From assembly GCF_040448685.1 (NCBI RefSeq), contig NZ_CP159290.1, positions 682,001-746,000 of the forward strand: a stretch of 64,000 nucleotides of DNA, in the 5' to 3' direction. Both the position numbers and the translations under genes were made by a program. Below, piece after piece: positions 7,739 through 15,890 of the stretch. Position 1 is the first letter of the stretch; each line of letters opens with the position of its first letter. The notes under the pieces are model-generated. The model made no database searches. It was not told the origin of the DNA and was given only the letters and a program-made list of their open reading frames with translations. The stretch comes from Cellulosimicrobium sp. ES-005. Lineage in GTDB: Bacteria; Actinomycetota; Actinomycetes; Actinomycetales; Cellulomonadaceae.

Positions 7739-9100
7739 TCACGTGCGCGCGCGGCCGACCAGAGCGACGCCGAGGATCGAAACGAGGGTCGCGCCCAGCG
7801 CTTCCATCGCTCCATCGCTTGTCGAGGTGAGTGGCAGCTGGGGCAGGAGCAGCCGACAGCCGACATAGCCGACGAGCGCGCCGAGCACGGCCCCGACGAC
7901 CACGCCACGAAGGCGCCACCGTCGGCGCCCGGTCACCAGAACGCCGAGCAGGGCGCCAGGTAGGGGAAGAAGCAGCGCGTGCGGGCCGTCCAGTGCGATG
8001 CCTCGTTCGGAGAGCCATCCGCTGAGGAAGGGGATGGTGAGGAGGGCGCTGACCCAGTATCCGCCGACGAGACCGAGGAGGACACCACCTGTGTTCCATC
8101 GTCGTGCCCGCTCCGGTCGGGTACGGGGGACAGCAGCGTCCTTCTCGTCAGGCGAGCGCTCGACGGTGGCCTCGGTGCCCTTCTCGACGAGGCTTCTCAG
8201 CTTCTCGGCCAGCCCGCGCCCCTTGGGGTAGTACCTCGTGAGCGAGACGCGGCCGTACGCGCTGAAGTCGGCTGCACGGCGCGGCTCGGTGATCACCGTC
8301 ACGGTCGTCGCCGTCGAGTGCTCGGCGTAGGCGCCGAAGTCCAGCCGGACGAGGAACTGGTCGAAGCTCGTCAGGGGGACGGGCTCCCAGCGTCCGTCGT
8401 CGCGGTGGATCAGCTTCCCGGCCGGAAACACCCCGTTCCCCTGCTCGGCGAAGACGAGCTCCTCCTTGCGCTCCTCCAGCACGAGGTCCCCGGTCGCCCG
8501 GAGCACCCAGCGGTACGTGGTGACGGTCTCCTCGCGGACGGACGAGTCCTTGGTGTCGAACCTGCTGAGGGCCGTCGTGAGCTCCCAGAACGCGGTGGCC
8601 CGCGCACGCTCGGGGACGGTCTCCACCAGTCGGTCGATGAGTGCCTGGATCTCGCCGGGCTGGTCGTCCCGCGGTTCGGACCAGTACTGCTCGACGTCCT
8701 GCGGGGTGGCCGCGACGCCGCGCCGGGTGCCGGTCCCGCCGCACGCGGTGCAGCGCGAGGCCCGCGGGGCGGGGGCCGGGTCGTCGGGCCGGAACGACGT
8801 CGTGCTCGTCGGGATCGTCTGCGTGCCGCTCCCGCCGCACGCACCGCACGGGGCGGTGAAGCGGGACGCGGCGTCACGACGCGCCGCTGCCCCGGCCGAG
8901 GTTCCGGCGGGCTCGACCGACATCTCCGTGCGGATCGACGCTGTCCCCCCGTGGCGCTCGACGGCGCGCACGAACGCGGACGCTCTCTTCTCCCTCGTGA
9001 AGCGTGGCGTCCCCGACGGGTCGACGCCGAACTCGCTCCTCAGCTCGGCCAGCGCCGCGTCGCGCGATCGCGGCGGGAGGGTGAAGTCGACGAGGTACAC
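7739..9100 (-). CDS. Membrane protein with DnaJ-type zinc-finger repeats
   Basis: A 453-residue protein starting at GTG 9100. Two CxxCxGxG-type elements, 'CGACGGSGT' near residues 84-92 and 'CTACGGTGT' near 117-125, are those of the DnaJ central zinc finger and suggest zinc binding or protein contacts. A central soluble domain (about 140-330) has no family I recognise. The C-terminus (about 350-453) holds several hydrophobic helices ('GGVLLGLVGGYWVSALLTI', 'GVVVGAVLGALVGYVGCRLL', 'LGATLVSILGVALVG'), so it is an integral membrane protein with a large cytoplasmic N-terminal part. It lies six bases after the zinc-ribbon gene, in a unit headed by one of the shared inverted repeats. Function unknown. 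Confidence 0.7.
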   Translation of the reverse strand: MYLVDFTLPPRSRDAALAELRSEFGVDPSGTPRFTREKRASAFVRAVERHGGTASIRTEMSVEPAGTSAGAAARRDAASRFTAPCGACGGSGTQTIPTSTTSFRPDDPAPAPRASRCTACGGTGTRRGVAATPQDVEQYWSEPRDDQPGEIQALIDRLVETVPERARATAFWELTTALSRFDTKDSSVREETVTTYRWVLRATGDLVLEERKEELVFAEQGNGVFPAGKLIHRDDGRWEPVPLTSFDQFLVRLDFGAYAEHSTATTVTVITEPRRAADFSAYGRVSLTRYYPKGRGLAEKLRSLVEKGTEATVERSPDEKDAAVPRTRPERARRWNTGGVLLGLVGGYWVSALLTIPFLSGWLSERGIALDGPHALLLPLPGALLGVLVTGRRRWRLRGVVVGAVLGALVGYVGCRLLLPQLPLTSTSDGAMEALGATLVSILGVALVGRART

Positions 9101-9106
9101 GGGTGG

Positions 9107-9235
9107 CTAGCCCCACACGATCCCGCACACGGGGCACCGGACGAACGCCCCTTTGTTCGCGATCTCCGTGCCGCAGCCGCGGCACACGTAGGCGGCGGGG
9201 GAACTCACCAGGGCAAAGTGCTCGAACATGATCAT
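9107..9235 (-). CDS. Small zinc-ribbon protein
   Basis: I favour the ATG at 9235, preceded by AGAGGA about eight bases upstream, which gives 42 residues: M-I-M-F-E-H-F-A-L-V-S-S followed by a zinc ribbon with CRGCG and CPVCG knuckles and a C-terminal V-W-G. A longer version from the ATG at 9289 adds 18 polar residues but has no good ribosome binding site. The four cysteines in two CxxC pairs should bind one zinc. The next gene in the same direction also has Cys-rich zinc-finger elements, so the two may act together. The inverted repeat at 9316-9330 lies 80 bases upstream of the favoured start. Confidence 0.65.
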   Translation of the reverse strand: MIMFEHFALVSSPAAYVCRGCGTEIANKGAFVRCPVCGIVWG

Positions 9236-9315
9236 GTCGTCGGTCCTCTCGTGGCTTTTCGGCTCGCTGTCGGGAACATGCTCGTCCATGCGCGGTTACC
9301 GGTCGAGGCGGCGTG

Positions 9316-9330
9316 TTCAGCGGTGCTGAA
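9316..9330. promoter_or_regulatory. Inverted repeat TTCAGC-GGT-GCTGAA, site 1
   Basis: A perfect 6-3-6 inverted repeat in the short gap between the membrane-protein gene ending at 9337 and the zinc-ribbon gene reading leftward. The same sequence recurs at 15769-15783 and, with GCC as spacer, at 20634-20648, always upstream of genes in this cluster. It is a probable operator for one regulator. Confidence 0.65.
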
Positions 9331-9336
9331 AGCCGG

Positions 9337-10011
9337 CTATCGCGCGGGGTGGCCAGGGCTTCCGCGTCCCAGCCGACGGTGCAGCGCGACGAGCGCGGCG
9401 CCGAGCCCGAGCACGACGACGAAGAGCCCGGCCACGGCGCCCAGCACGGCAGTCCACCCGGCCTCGTGCACGTCGAGGAAGGGATAGGGGACGTGCGCCT
9501 GGCCCGCGAGGTCGAGGGGGAGCACGACCGCGAAGTACACGAGCGGCCACAGACACCAGCGCAGGGCTGTGCCGAACGTCCCGCGACGCCCTCGCTGTGG
9601 GCGCACGAGGTAGTCGGCGGTCGCGAGGACGGGCCCGACGCCGTGCAGCAGCACGTTCGCGACCCGGACCCAGGCGTCGTCATGGGGCTGGATCCACGTC
9701 CCCGTCGGCGTCGCCGGCGCGATGACGGTCGCGAACACCAGGCCGGAGAGCACGACGCCCGAGGTCGCGGCCCCACGGGCGCCGTCGACCCACGCCCAGC
9801 CCGGACGGGCGGACGCCACGATCAGCGTCGCGGCGAGCAGGATCGCGGAGTCGACGGTGTAGTAGGTCAGAGCGGGGGCGGGGTCGGTGCCCTGGACCAG
9901 CTGGCACACGACGCCGACGACGAGCACGGCGACCGTCACGCCGCGCAACCACGCCCGACCCCGGTCGGGCGTCCGGGCGCGCGCCGTTGTGCCGACGTCG
10001 GACGCGGTCAC
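9337..10011 (-). CDS. Pr6Pr-like integral membrane protein
   Basis: A 224-residue polytopic membrane protein with about six hydrophobic segments, beginning at the GTG at 10011, which overlaps the stop of the hydrolase gene upstream. 'ALTYYTVDSAILLAATLIVA', 'GTWIQPHDDAWVRVANVLLH' and 'GVGPVLATADYLV', then 'AWLYFAVVLPLDL'-like residues and 'YPFLDVHEAGW', match the layout of Pr6Pr/FAR-17a-AIG1-like membrane proteins, in which a histidine and aspartates sit inside the membrane. Some eukaryotic AIG1 relatives hydrolyse lipids. It is the last gene of the seven-gene leftward operon. Membrane location is certain; biochemical role is not. Confidence 0.65.
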   Translation of the reverse strand: MTASDVGTTARARTPDRGRAWLRGVTVAVLVVGVVCQLVQGTDPAPALTYYTVDSAILLAATLIVASARPGWAWVDGARGAATSGVVLSGLVFATVIAPATPTGTWIQPHDDAWVRVANVLLHGVGPVLATADYLVRPQRGRRGTFGTALRWCLWPLVYFAVVLPLDLAGQAHVPYPFLDVHEAGWTAVLGAVAGLFVVVLGLGAALVALHRRLGRGSPGHPAR

Positions 10012-10895
10012 CCGTGGTCCTCCGCGACGTCGGCGACGAACCGGCCCAGACGCCGCACGCTCGGCAGGGAGTGCCACAGCGCGTGCGTCCCGTGCATCGT
10101 GAGCTCGTCGACGCGCCGCCCGGCGGACCGTGCCGCGTCCACGACGTCCGCGACCGCGCCGGGCAACGACAGACGGCTGTCCTTGCCGCGCACGACGACG
10201 ACGTGGGTGGCGCCGCTCGCGACGACCTGCGCCCCGAGCCGGCCCGCTCGCAGCGCGTTGGCGAGCAGCAGCAGGTCGACCCGGTGGTGGTCCGGCGTGC
10301 TCGGTTCGGGTCGTCGGTCGGGCGGACCGACGGCGCCCGCGACGTCGTCGTTCTGGGCGAGCGCGTCGTCGACCAGGCCGTCCTCCGCGCGGGTGGCCCC
10401 GGCGAGGTCCAGCGGTCGCCACGGACGTCCGGCGACGGGCTCGACCAGGACCAGCAGAGGGACCGGCGTGCCCGTGCCCTCCCGCAGCACGGAAGCGATC
10501 GCGGTGCCGATCGAGGCACCGAGGGAGTAGCCCAGGACCGCGGCGCGCGCGGAGCAGACCGACGGCTCCGCCGTCGTGGCGGCCTGGAGCATGCGCCGCG
10601 CGACCGGACGGAAGTCCGACCGCGCGAGGAGCGCCCAGCGCTCGCGCGGGGTCAGCCGGGAGGCGTCCGCTCCGTGCCCGGGCGTCTGGACGACGACGAG
10701 GCGGGCGCGCAGCAGCGGGGCGAGCAGGCGAAACCGCTGGAGCTCGAACTCGTCGAGCCGGGCGGCGTACCCCAAGGCGACGACGAACGTGCGATCCGCG
10801 TTCACGGGGCTGACCACGGCGACGGGGAGCGGGCCGCCGCAGGTCGGGACGGTGCGGAGGGAGAACGTGACGTCCTCGGGGAGCACGGTCAGCAC
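10008..10895 (-). CDS. Alpha/beta-hydrolase-fold protein
   Basis: I start this 295-residue protein at the GTG at 10895, one base after the preceding stop; the frame runs further upstream, but that part lies inside the receiver-like gene. 'AAVLGYSLGASIGTAIASVL' contains the nucleophile elbow G-Y-S-L-G, with the serine as catalytic nucleophile, and 'TMHGTHALWHS' near the C-terminus supplies the likely histidine. 'VVQTPGHG' after the first half suits the oxyanion region. It resembles small-molecule esterases or thioesterases of unknown substrate. It is translationally coupled both to the receiver-like protein before it and to the membrane protein after it. Confidence 0.65.
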   Translation of the reverse strand: MLTVLPEDVTFSLRTVPTCGGPLPVAVVSPVNADRTFVVALGYAARLDEFELQRFRLLAPLLRARLVVVQTPGHGADASRLTPRERWALLARSDFRPVARRMLQAATTAEPSVCSARAAVLGYSLGASIGTAIASVLREGTGTPVPLLVLVEPVAGRPWRPLDLAGATRAEDGLVDDALAQNDDVAGAVGPPDRRPEPSTPDHHRVDLLLLANALRAGRLGAQVVASGATHVVVVRGKDSRLSLPGAVADVVDAARSAGRRVDELTMHGTHALWHSLPSVRRLGRFVADVAEDHG

Positions 10896-10896
10896 C

Positions 10897-11958
10897 TCAT
10901 CGCCTCGCTGTTCCGGCGGGAGCACCGGGACCGGCCCGGAAGAGGTCGAGCGCCACCGAGACGTCCTCGGCGCGCCAGAACTCCTGGGTCTGGTCGAGCT
11001 CGTCGCGCAGGGCCCCTCGCACCGCGTCGCGGTCGTACCCGGCCTCGTTCCCGGCGCGGTCGCCGTCGAGGCCCAGGGGCCAGTCGTCGACGAGGTACTG
11101 GTCGTAGCAGGCCACGAAGTTCTTGACGCGCTGGTAGAGCCGACCGACGAGCCGGTCATGGAGCTGGCGGACCTTGTCGACGGTGACGGGCTCGACCGCG
11201 CGGGTCCGTCGGTTCGGCCGCAGCGCCCGCGAGATGAGCCCGACGCGTCGGTAGGCCTCCACGTCCTCGGAGAGCTTGTTCTCCTGGAGGACCCGCAACC
11301 ACTGGTAGGCGTCGCTCCCGCGCCCCTCGGTCACCCAGCCCAGTTGGCGCCGGGCGTGCCGGAAGTACTCGAGAAGCTCGTCGAGAGCGTGCGCACCGTC
11401 TGTCACCCTCTCCTGGTCGACGCCGGCGTGCCCGAGCCTGCGCAGCTGCTCCGGCATCCCCTTGGGGCGGATGGAGAAGACCGGGACGCCGAACCACGAC
11501 CACGCCGCGGCGGCGAAATAGCGGGACGTCGGTTCGTCGAGGTCGACGAAGGTGTAGAGCGCGGTGACGGGTCGGGCGCCGCGCGCCGCGACGTACTCCT
11601 CTGTGGCGAGGAGCCGGGTGAGGTGGAGCAGCACCCCGATCCCTGTGGAGAGCTCGACCTCCTCGACCCGTACGGCCGCACCGTCGGCTGGCGCGGGGTG
11701 CTCGACCGCCACGACGGGACCCAGCCCGCCGTACCGGTGGGTGTTCAGGCTGAAGTCGACGAGGATCACGTCGAGCTCGGCCAGGCTCGCCACCCCTCCC
11801 TCCTCGAGCGCCCGTACCAGCCGCTGCGCGCTGCTGTGGTGGACGACGTCGTACCGGGTGCTCGCGTCCCGGTCCTCGGTGTCCTTGACGACCGCCGCCA
11901 CGATGTCGGCCTTGGCCTCCAGGTCGTCGACGAGCAGCACACGTCGGGTCCGGGTCAT
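10897..11958 (-). CDS. Receiver-like protein with alpha-helical C-terminus
   Basis: A 353-residue protein. The N-terminal part looks like a response-regulator receiver domain: 'RRVLLVDDLEAKADI' with the acidic pair D11-D12, then 'LDVILVDFSLNTH' with a likely phospho-acceptor D68, and a later 'VPVFSIRPKGMP' that may supply the conserved lysine. The domain carries insertions relative to ordinary receivers. The C-terminal half (about 190-353) is helical and charged, with no HTH or known output domain visible. It overlaps the membrane histidine kinase-like gene by four bases, so the two probably form a variant two-component pair whose output is protein interaction or enzymatic, not DNA binding. 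Confidence 0.6.
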   Translation of the reverse strand: MTRTRRVLLVDDLEAKADIVAAVVKDTEDRDASTRYDVVHHSSAQRLVRALEEGGVASLAELDVILVDFSLNTHRYGGLGPVVAVEHPAPADGAAVRVEEVELSTGIGVLLHLTRLLATEEYVAARGARPVTALYTFVDLDEPTSRYFAAAAWSWFGVPVFSIRPKGMPEQLRRLGHAGVDQERVTDGAHALDELLEYFRHARRQLGWVTEGRGSDAYQWLRVLQENKLSEDVEAYRRVGLISRALRPNRRTRAVEPVTVDKVRQLHDRLVGRLYQRVKNFVACYDQYLVDDWPLGLDGDRAGNEAGYDRDAVRGALRDELDQTQEFWRAEDVSVALDLFRAGPGAPAGTARR

Positions 11959-13409
11959 CGGTCGTCCTCCTCCATGTCGAGCAGCGAGCGGTACGTGTCA
12001 GGCCAGCGGGCCTCGATGGTCTTGCCTCCGGCCGGGCGAGGGACCTGGCGCAGCGTGCCGCCACGGTCCGTCACGGTCGAGCGCACGTTCCGGAGGTTCC
12101 CTCGGGGGTTCTCCCACACGGCGTCGGGCACGAGGTCGAGCGCGTCCGTGACGGCGACGACCACGGCGCCGTCGACCATGCGGACCGCGATCCGGAGCGT
12201 TCGCGACCTCCGTGGCGTGCCGGCGTCGTCGTACGCGTCGACCGCGTTGAGGGTCAGGGTGGACACGACGTCCCGGGCGAAGTCCTTGTTGACCTTGTGC
12301 GGCACGCCGCCGGTGGTGCGCCGCGGGCCGGTGCCCGCGTCTCCTTCCGGACCGTCGACCAGCAGGTCCAGGTCGAGGTCCACCTGCACGCCGCGGGGTC
12401 CGCATGCCTGGCGGACGGTCGTGCGCAGGTCCGGGAGCAGGGACTCGTCGATGCTCAGACCGTCGCGGGCCTTGGCGTGCAGGTACTTGAAGTCCTCGAC
12501 GAAGGCGGCGAGCCGGACGGCGTCGGCCGGGTCGACCTCCTCGACGGCCATCAGCCGTTCGAGGAGCCGCACCCGTGGGCTGACCACGTCGTGCAGCCCG
12601 CGGGCGAGCCGGGACGCGGCCTCGTCCTGCGCGTGCTTCGCCACGAGCCCGCCCGCGCCGACCGCGCGGTCGTGCTCGCGGGTGCGCAGGCCCAAGTAGG
12701 CCGCGGCGCCGCAGGAGAGGTAGGCGTAGGGCACGGCCGAGGCCGGCCAGGCGCCGATCGCGGTGGAGAGCGCCACGACGACCGCGGCGAGGACGACGAG
12801 CGCCGGCCAGGCTGCCCACCGAAGACTGCGCATCACCGTGCCCCCGCGGGAGAGCGCGGAGTACGTCGTCGACTCGAGCAGCGGGCCCGCGCAGGCGGAC
12901 GTCGCGTACAGGATCCCGACCAGGAAGGTGGCGACCTTCAGCCATCCCGTTGGGGCACCCGCCGTGGTGCCGAACGCGACGCCGAGCACGGTGGCCGCGG
13001 CAGCGACCCCGCCGAGGATCCCGGTCACGTTGAGCCAGCGCCGTTCGTAGGCGCCGCGCGCGACGCCGCTCAGCGCGGCGTCCAGCCCGGCGACCGGCGC
13101 CCGCGCGGCGTCCCGCGCGCTCGACGCGCGCACGAGCGGCTCGAGCCTGACCTCGAGCACCCCCTGTACGACCGGGAGGGCGAGCAGCGCCCACGCCCAC
13201 CACGCGACCGACGGCAGCGCGAGGTATCCCGTCGCCACGACCGCCGTCAGCGTCAGCCGGGTCAGGTAGGGGCGGATCCGGTCGTAGACGAACACGCGGC
13301 GGTGCGCGACCTGCCGGAACCAGTCCGACGACGGCGCGGGCGCGACGAGGTCCGCGAACGGCTGGACCCAGCGGCTGCGCCGGGGTCCGACGACGTCGAG
13401 AGTGATCAC
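11955..13409 (-). CDS. Membrane histidine kinase-like protein, degenerate ATPase
   Basis: A 484-residue protein with about six membrane segments between residues 50 and 240, then a cytoplasmic part. 'ASRLARGLHDVVSPRVRLLE' fits the NarX/DesK-type phospho-acceptor helix, including the histidine in LHDVV. The ATP-binding half is recognisable but eroded: 'VSTLTLNAVDAYDDAG' takes the place of the N box, and 'GNLRNVRSTVTDRGGTLRQV' that of the G2 box. The D-x-G-x-G of the G1 box is replaced by 'VAVTDALDLVP', which lacks the glycines. It may be a signalling pseudokinase or a scaffold. The overlapping receiver-like gene is its evident partner. Confidence 0.6.
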   Translation of the reverse strand: MITLDVVGPRRSRWVQPFADLVAPAPSSDWFRQVAHRRVFVYDRIRPYLTRLTLTAVVATGYLALPSVAWWAWALLALPVVQGVLEVRLEPLVRASSARDAARAPVAGLDAALSGVARGAYERRWLNVTGILGGVAAAATVLGVAFGTTAGAPTGWLKVATFLVGILYATSACAGPLLESTTYSALSRGGTVMRSLRWAAWPALVVLAAVVVALSTAIGAWPASAVPYAYLSCGAAAYLGLRTREHDRAVGAGGLVAKHAQDEAASRLARGLHDVVSPRVRLLERLMAVEEVDPADAVRLAAFVEDFKYLHAKARDGLSIDESLLPDLRTTVRQACGPRGVQVDLDLDLLVDGPEGDAGTGPRRTTGGVPHKVNKDFARDVVSTLTLNAVDAYDDAGTPRRSRTLRIAVRMVDGAVVVAVTDALDLVPDAVWENPRGNLRNVRSTVTDRGGTLRQVPRPAGGKTIEARWPDTYRSLLDMEEDDR

Positions 13410-14242
13410 GCCTGCTCCTCACGGCGCCCGCGGGCGCGCTGCCCGAAGGGATTGCTGGGGTGCCGGGGACTGGTGATACCGGTCGTCGCCGGGTCCCCGA
13501 GACCCACGGCGATCTCCTGTCGGACGAGCTGCTCGAGCTCCGCCGCGAAGGCGGCGTTGCTCGTGGTGGCAATGATGGCATCCGCGGCGAGGCGGTCGAT
13601 CTCCGCGGTGCGCTTGTGGTGGTTGGCGAGCAGGTGCTGGTAGGACGCCTCGTGCTCGGTGAGCTCGTCCTGGCACGCCGTCAGCTCGGCGACCGCGCGC
13701 CGGCCGGCGGTGTAGGCGTCGTTGCGCCAGTGGTAGAGGTCGCCGAACGTGAGCAGGCCGCACAGCACGTACACGGCCAGGAAGACCCCGGCCGCCAGGG
13801 CGTCGAAGCCGCTCTCCGCCGGTTGCGGGACGGCGCCCTCGTAGGCGACGGTCGTCGCGACGTCCGACACCTGCAGGCGCAGACGCATGAGCAGGAGGGC
13901 GAGCGCCGCCCACGCGGCGAGCAGCAGGACCGGGAGCAGGAGCGGCGCCCAGGACCCGGGATGGTTGCCGGTCGCGCCGCGCCAGGTCCAGCCCGAGACG
14001 CCGGCCGTGAGCAGCGCGACCAGCCCCAGGCCCAGCGCCGTGAGCCAGGTCATGACCGGGTCGTGGCCCATCGACCGGGCGACGGCCGGGTACATGACCA
14101 GGACGTCGACGAGCGTGATCGCGACCGCGAGGACGACGAGCCCGACCGGGGCGAGCCGTGACCGGGATCCCAGCCCGGCGAGGGCCGGGTCGGACCAGCG
14201 CAGGCGGTGGACGCGCCCGGACTCCGTCGGTGTCGTGCTCAT
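13406..14242 (-). CDS. Membrane protein with cytoplasmic coiled coil
   Basis: A 278-residue protein with four hydrophobic segments: 'LAPVGLVVLAVAITLVDVLV', 'MTWLTALGLGLVALLTAGVS', 'WAPLLLPVLLLAAWAALALL' and 'ALAAGVFLAVYVLCGLLTFG'. After these comes a helical stretch (about 180-250) rich in Glu, Ala and Leu, likely a coiled coil, and a polar tail. No family recognised. It shares four bases with the kinase-like gene downstream and four with the cytoplasmic protein gene upstream, so it is firmly part of the same operon. Its topology suggests that it anchors the coiled-coil partners at the membrane. Confidence 0.6.
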   Translation of the reverse strand: MSTTPTESGRVHRLRWSDPALAGLGSRSRLAPVGLVVLAVAITLVDVLVMYPAVARSMGHDPVMTWLTALGLGLVALLTAGVSGWTWRGATGNHPGSWAPLLLPVLLLAAWAALALLLMRLRLQVSDVATTVAYEGAVPQPAESGFDALAAGVFLAVYVLCGLLTFGDLYHWRNDAYTAGRRAVAELTACQDELTEHEASYQHLLANHHKRTAEIDRLAADAIIATTSNAAFAAELEQLVRQEIAVGLGDPATTGITSPRHPSNPFGQRARGRREEQA

Positions 14243-14916
14243 GGGCGGTTCTCCTTCTCCAGCTCGTGGAACAGGTCGTCGGGGCTCAGGAACGGCTCCG
14301 GACCGGCGAACGGATCAGGCGCGAAGCCGGGCTCGGGCACGGCGCGGGGCGCCACGGACGGAGCCGTCGCCGCGTCGATCGCCTCGCGCAGGTCGACGGC
14401 GGCGGGTGCCGTGGGCGCGCGGTGGGGCCGAGCGTGGCGTGCCGGGTCGTAGGCGTCGCTGCCGGTCAGCACCGCGCGCCATGCCGTGACGGAGGCGGTG
14501 AGCTCGGCGTCGCGGGTGCGCAGCCGCGCGACCGAGGCCTGGGCGCGCGTCAGATCCTCGAGCTCCATCGCGCGCAGCAGGGCCGACGTCACGACCCGGG
14601 ACGCGTGCTCTCGGCGCACCGCCTGGTCCCACCCCTGCCGCAGCGTGTCGATGCGGGCGTCGAGGAAGTCGGCGGTCAGCTCGTCGAGCGCGCGGGTCGC
14701 GAGCGCCTCGTGGACCCACCCCCGGACCTGCTCGACGACCGCGAGCCGGTCCACGGGCGCGGTCGCCGCGGCGTGGTCCAGGGCGGAGAACTGGTCCGGG
14801 CGCTCGACGTAGGTCGTCGTGCCGCGGCGCCGGTCGGCGAGCGCGCCGAGGTCGACCCGACGGGTGAGGGTCTGCGCGGTCGGGGAGTGCTGCGGTCGTC
14901 GCTTCCTACCGAACAT
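14239..14916 (-). CDS. Soluble helical protein of unknown function
   Basis: A 225-residue protein beginning 'MFGRKRRPQHSPTAQTLTRR', with a basic N-terminus, then long charged helices (about 60-160) and a proline-rich, acidic C-terminal tail ending in 'LSPDDLFHELEKENRP'. The tail looks like a disordered interaction segment. No family recognised and no catalytic motif seen. It overlaps the preceding gene by eleven bases and the following by four. The arrangement with another coiled-coil protein and a membrane coiled-coil protein suggests a structural complex. Confidence 0.55.
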   Translation of the reverse strand: MFGRKRRPQHSPTAQTLTRRVDLGALADRRRGTTTYVERPDQFSALDHAAATAPVDRLAVVEQVRGWVHEALATRALDELTADFLDARIDTLRQGWDQAVRREHASRVVTSALLRAMELEDLTRAQASVARLRTRDAELTASVTAWRAVLTGSDAYDPARHARPHRAPTAPAAVDLREAIDAATAPSVAPRAVPEPGFAPDPFAGPEPFLSPDDLFHELEKENRP

Positions 14917-15679
14917 CGGTGTGCTCCTTCTGCTCCGGACCGGGGGTGGCCGTCAGGCTCGGTGGGGCGTCTGCGTCGCGCAGGCGTGCGCCCAGGCCGT
15001 CCGGCAACCAGGGGCAGGGCCGTCCGGTCCACGTGGCTTCCGACGCCTCCCAGGGGGAAGGCCGCGGCGTCGTCCCGTCGGCGGGGGCGACGCGCAGCGC
15101 GCGGGCGTACGTCTGCAGCCTGCGGGTGTAGTACCAGCGCAGCCGGTCGGACACCTCGCGGGCGAGCTCGATCTCCTCGAGCAGCAGCGACCGCAGCCGC
15201 ACGCACTCGTCGAGCGCGTCCGCGCGGCGGGCCCGGACCTGGTCCGCGCGGGCGCTCGCGGCGGCACGAGCCGCGGCGTGCTCGCGTGCCCGACGAGAGG
15301 CGACCTGCTCGGCGGACAGGTGCACCTCGCCGCCGCCGGACCCGGAGCGTGGCGCCGGGAGGACGGCGGCACGCGCCTCCAGCTCGGCCAGCTCCCGGTC
15401 CAGACGCTCGACCTGGCCGAAGGCGCGGTGGAGCCCGTCGATCGCCGGGGCCAACCGGTCGGTGGTGGCCGACAGCTGCCGGAGGTCGTTCTCCCGCCAG
15501 GTCGCGTCCAGGCGCGCGGGCCACGGGAGGCGCCGTGCCTCGATGCCGAGCGGTGCCGCACGGCGGCGGTCGGTGCGGCCGGCCATCCGGTCGGCCAGCC
15601 GCAGCAGGGGCCCGTAGGACCGCGCGTGCTCGACCGACCGACGGGCCCGGGGTGCCGGGGGAGGCGTCCTGCTCGTCAT
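14906..15679 (-). CDS. Soluble coiled-coil protein, first gene of the leftward operon
   Basis: I place the start at the ATG at 15679, preceded by GAGGAG; the frame extends 27 codons further up into the promoter region. The 257-residue product is arginine- and alanine-rich, with long helices, for example 'AFGQVERLDRELAELEARAA' and 'SRRAREHAAARAAASARADQ', that should form coiled coils. No enzyme motif or family recognised. It leads an operon of seven genes that overlap or abut, and its start lies 90 bases from the shared inverted repeat that separates it from the divergent lipoprotein gene. Confidence 0.6.
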   Translation of the reverse strand: MTSRTPPPAPRARRSVEHARSYGPLLRLADRMAGRTDRRRAAPLGIEARRLPWPARLDATWRENDLRQLSATTDRLAPAIDGLHRAFGQVERLDRELAELEARAAVLPAPRSGSGGGEVHLSAEQVASRRAREHAAARAAASARADQVRARRADALDECVRLRSLLLEEIELAREVSDRLRWYYTRRLQTYARALRVAPADGTTPRPSPWEASEATWTGRPCPWLPDGLGARLRDADAPPSLTATPGPEQKEHTDVR

Positions 15680-15768
15680 GGTGGGCTCCTCGTGCTCGGA
15701 CGTCGTGCTCGGGACTCGTGACGAGATGAACTGTGCCGGGAGCGCACGGCCCCCGACCACACCCCTGC

Positions 15769-15783
15769 TTCAGCGGTGCTGAA
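15769..15783. promoter_or_regulatory. Inverted repeat TTCAGC-GGT-GCTGAA, site 2 (divergent promoters)
   Basis: This is identical to site 1 over all 15 bases, and lies between the divergent starts at 15679 (left) and 15891 (right). One bound regulator could therefore control both major operons of the cluster. The distances to the two starts (90 and 108 bases) leave room for promoters on each side. Confidence 0.7.
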
Positions 15784-15890
15784 CCTCGGGCGTCGATCCG
15801 GTCCCGCGTCCCGTGGTTGCCTCGGTGCCCCGGCCCGCACCGGGTCGGGGCGGCGCCGCCGCCTGGTCCCACCGCTCGAAAGGCGACCTC

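Noticed and set aside
9236-9289. Longer version of the zinc-ribbon protein from the ATG at 9289
   Set aside because: The 18 added residues are polar and lack a ribosome binding site, while AGAGGA precedes the ATG at 9235. Not excluded entirely.
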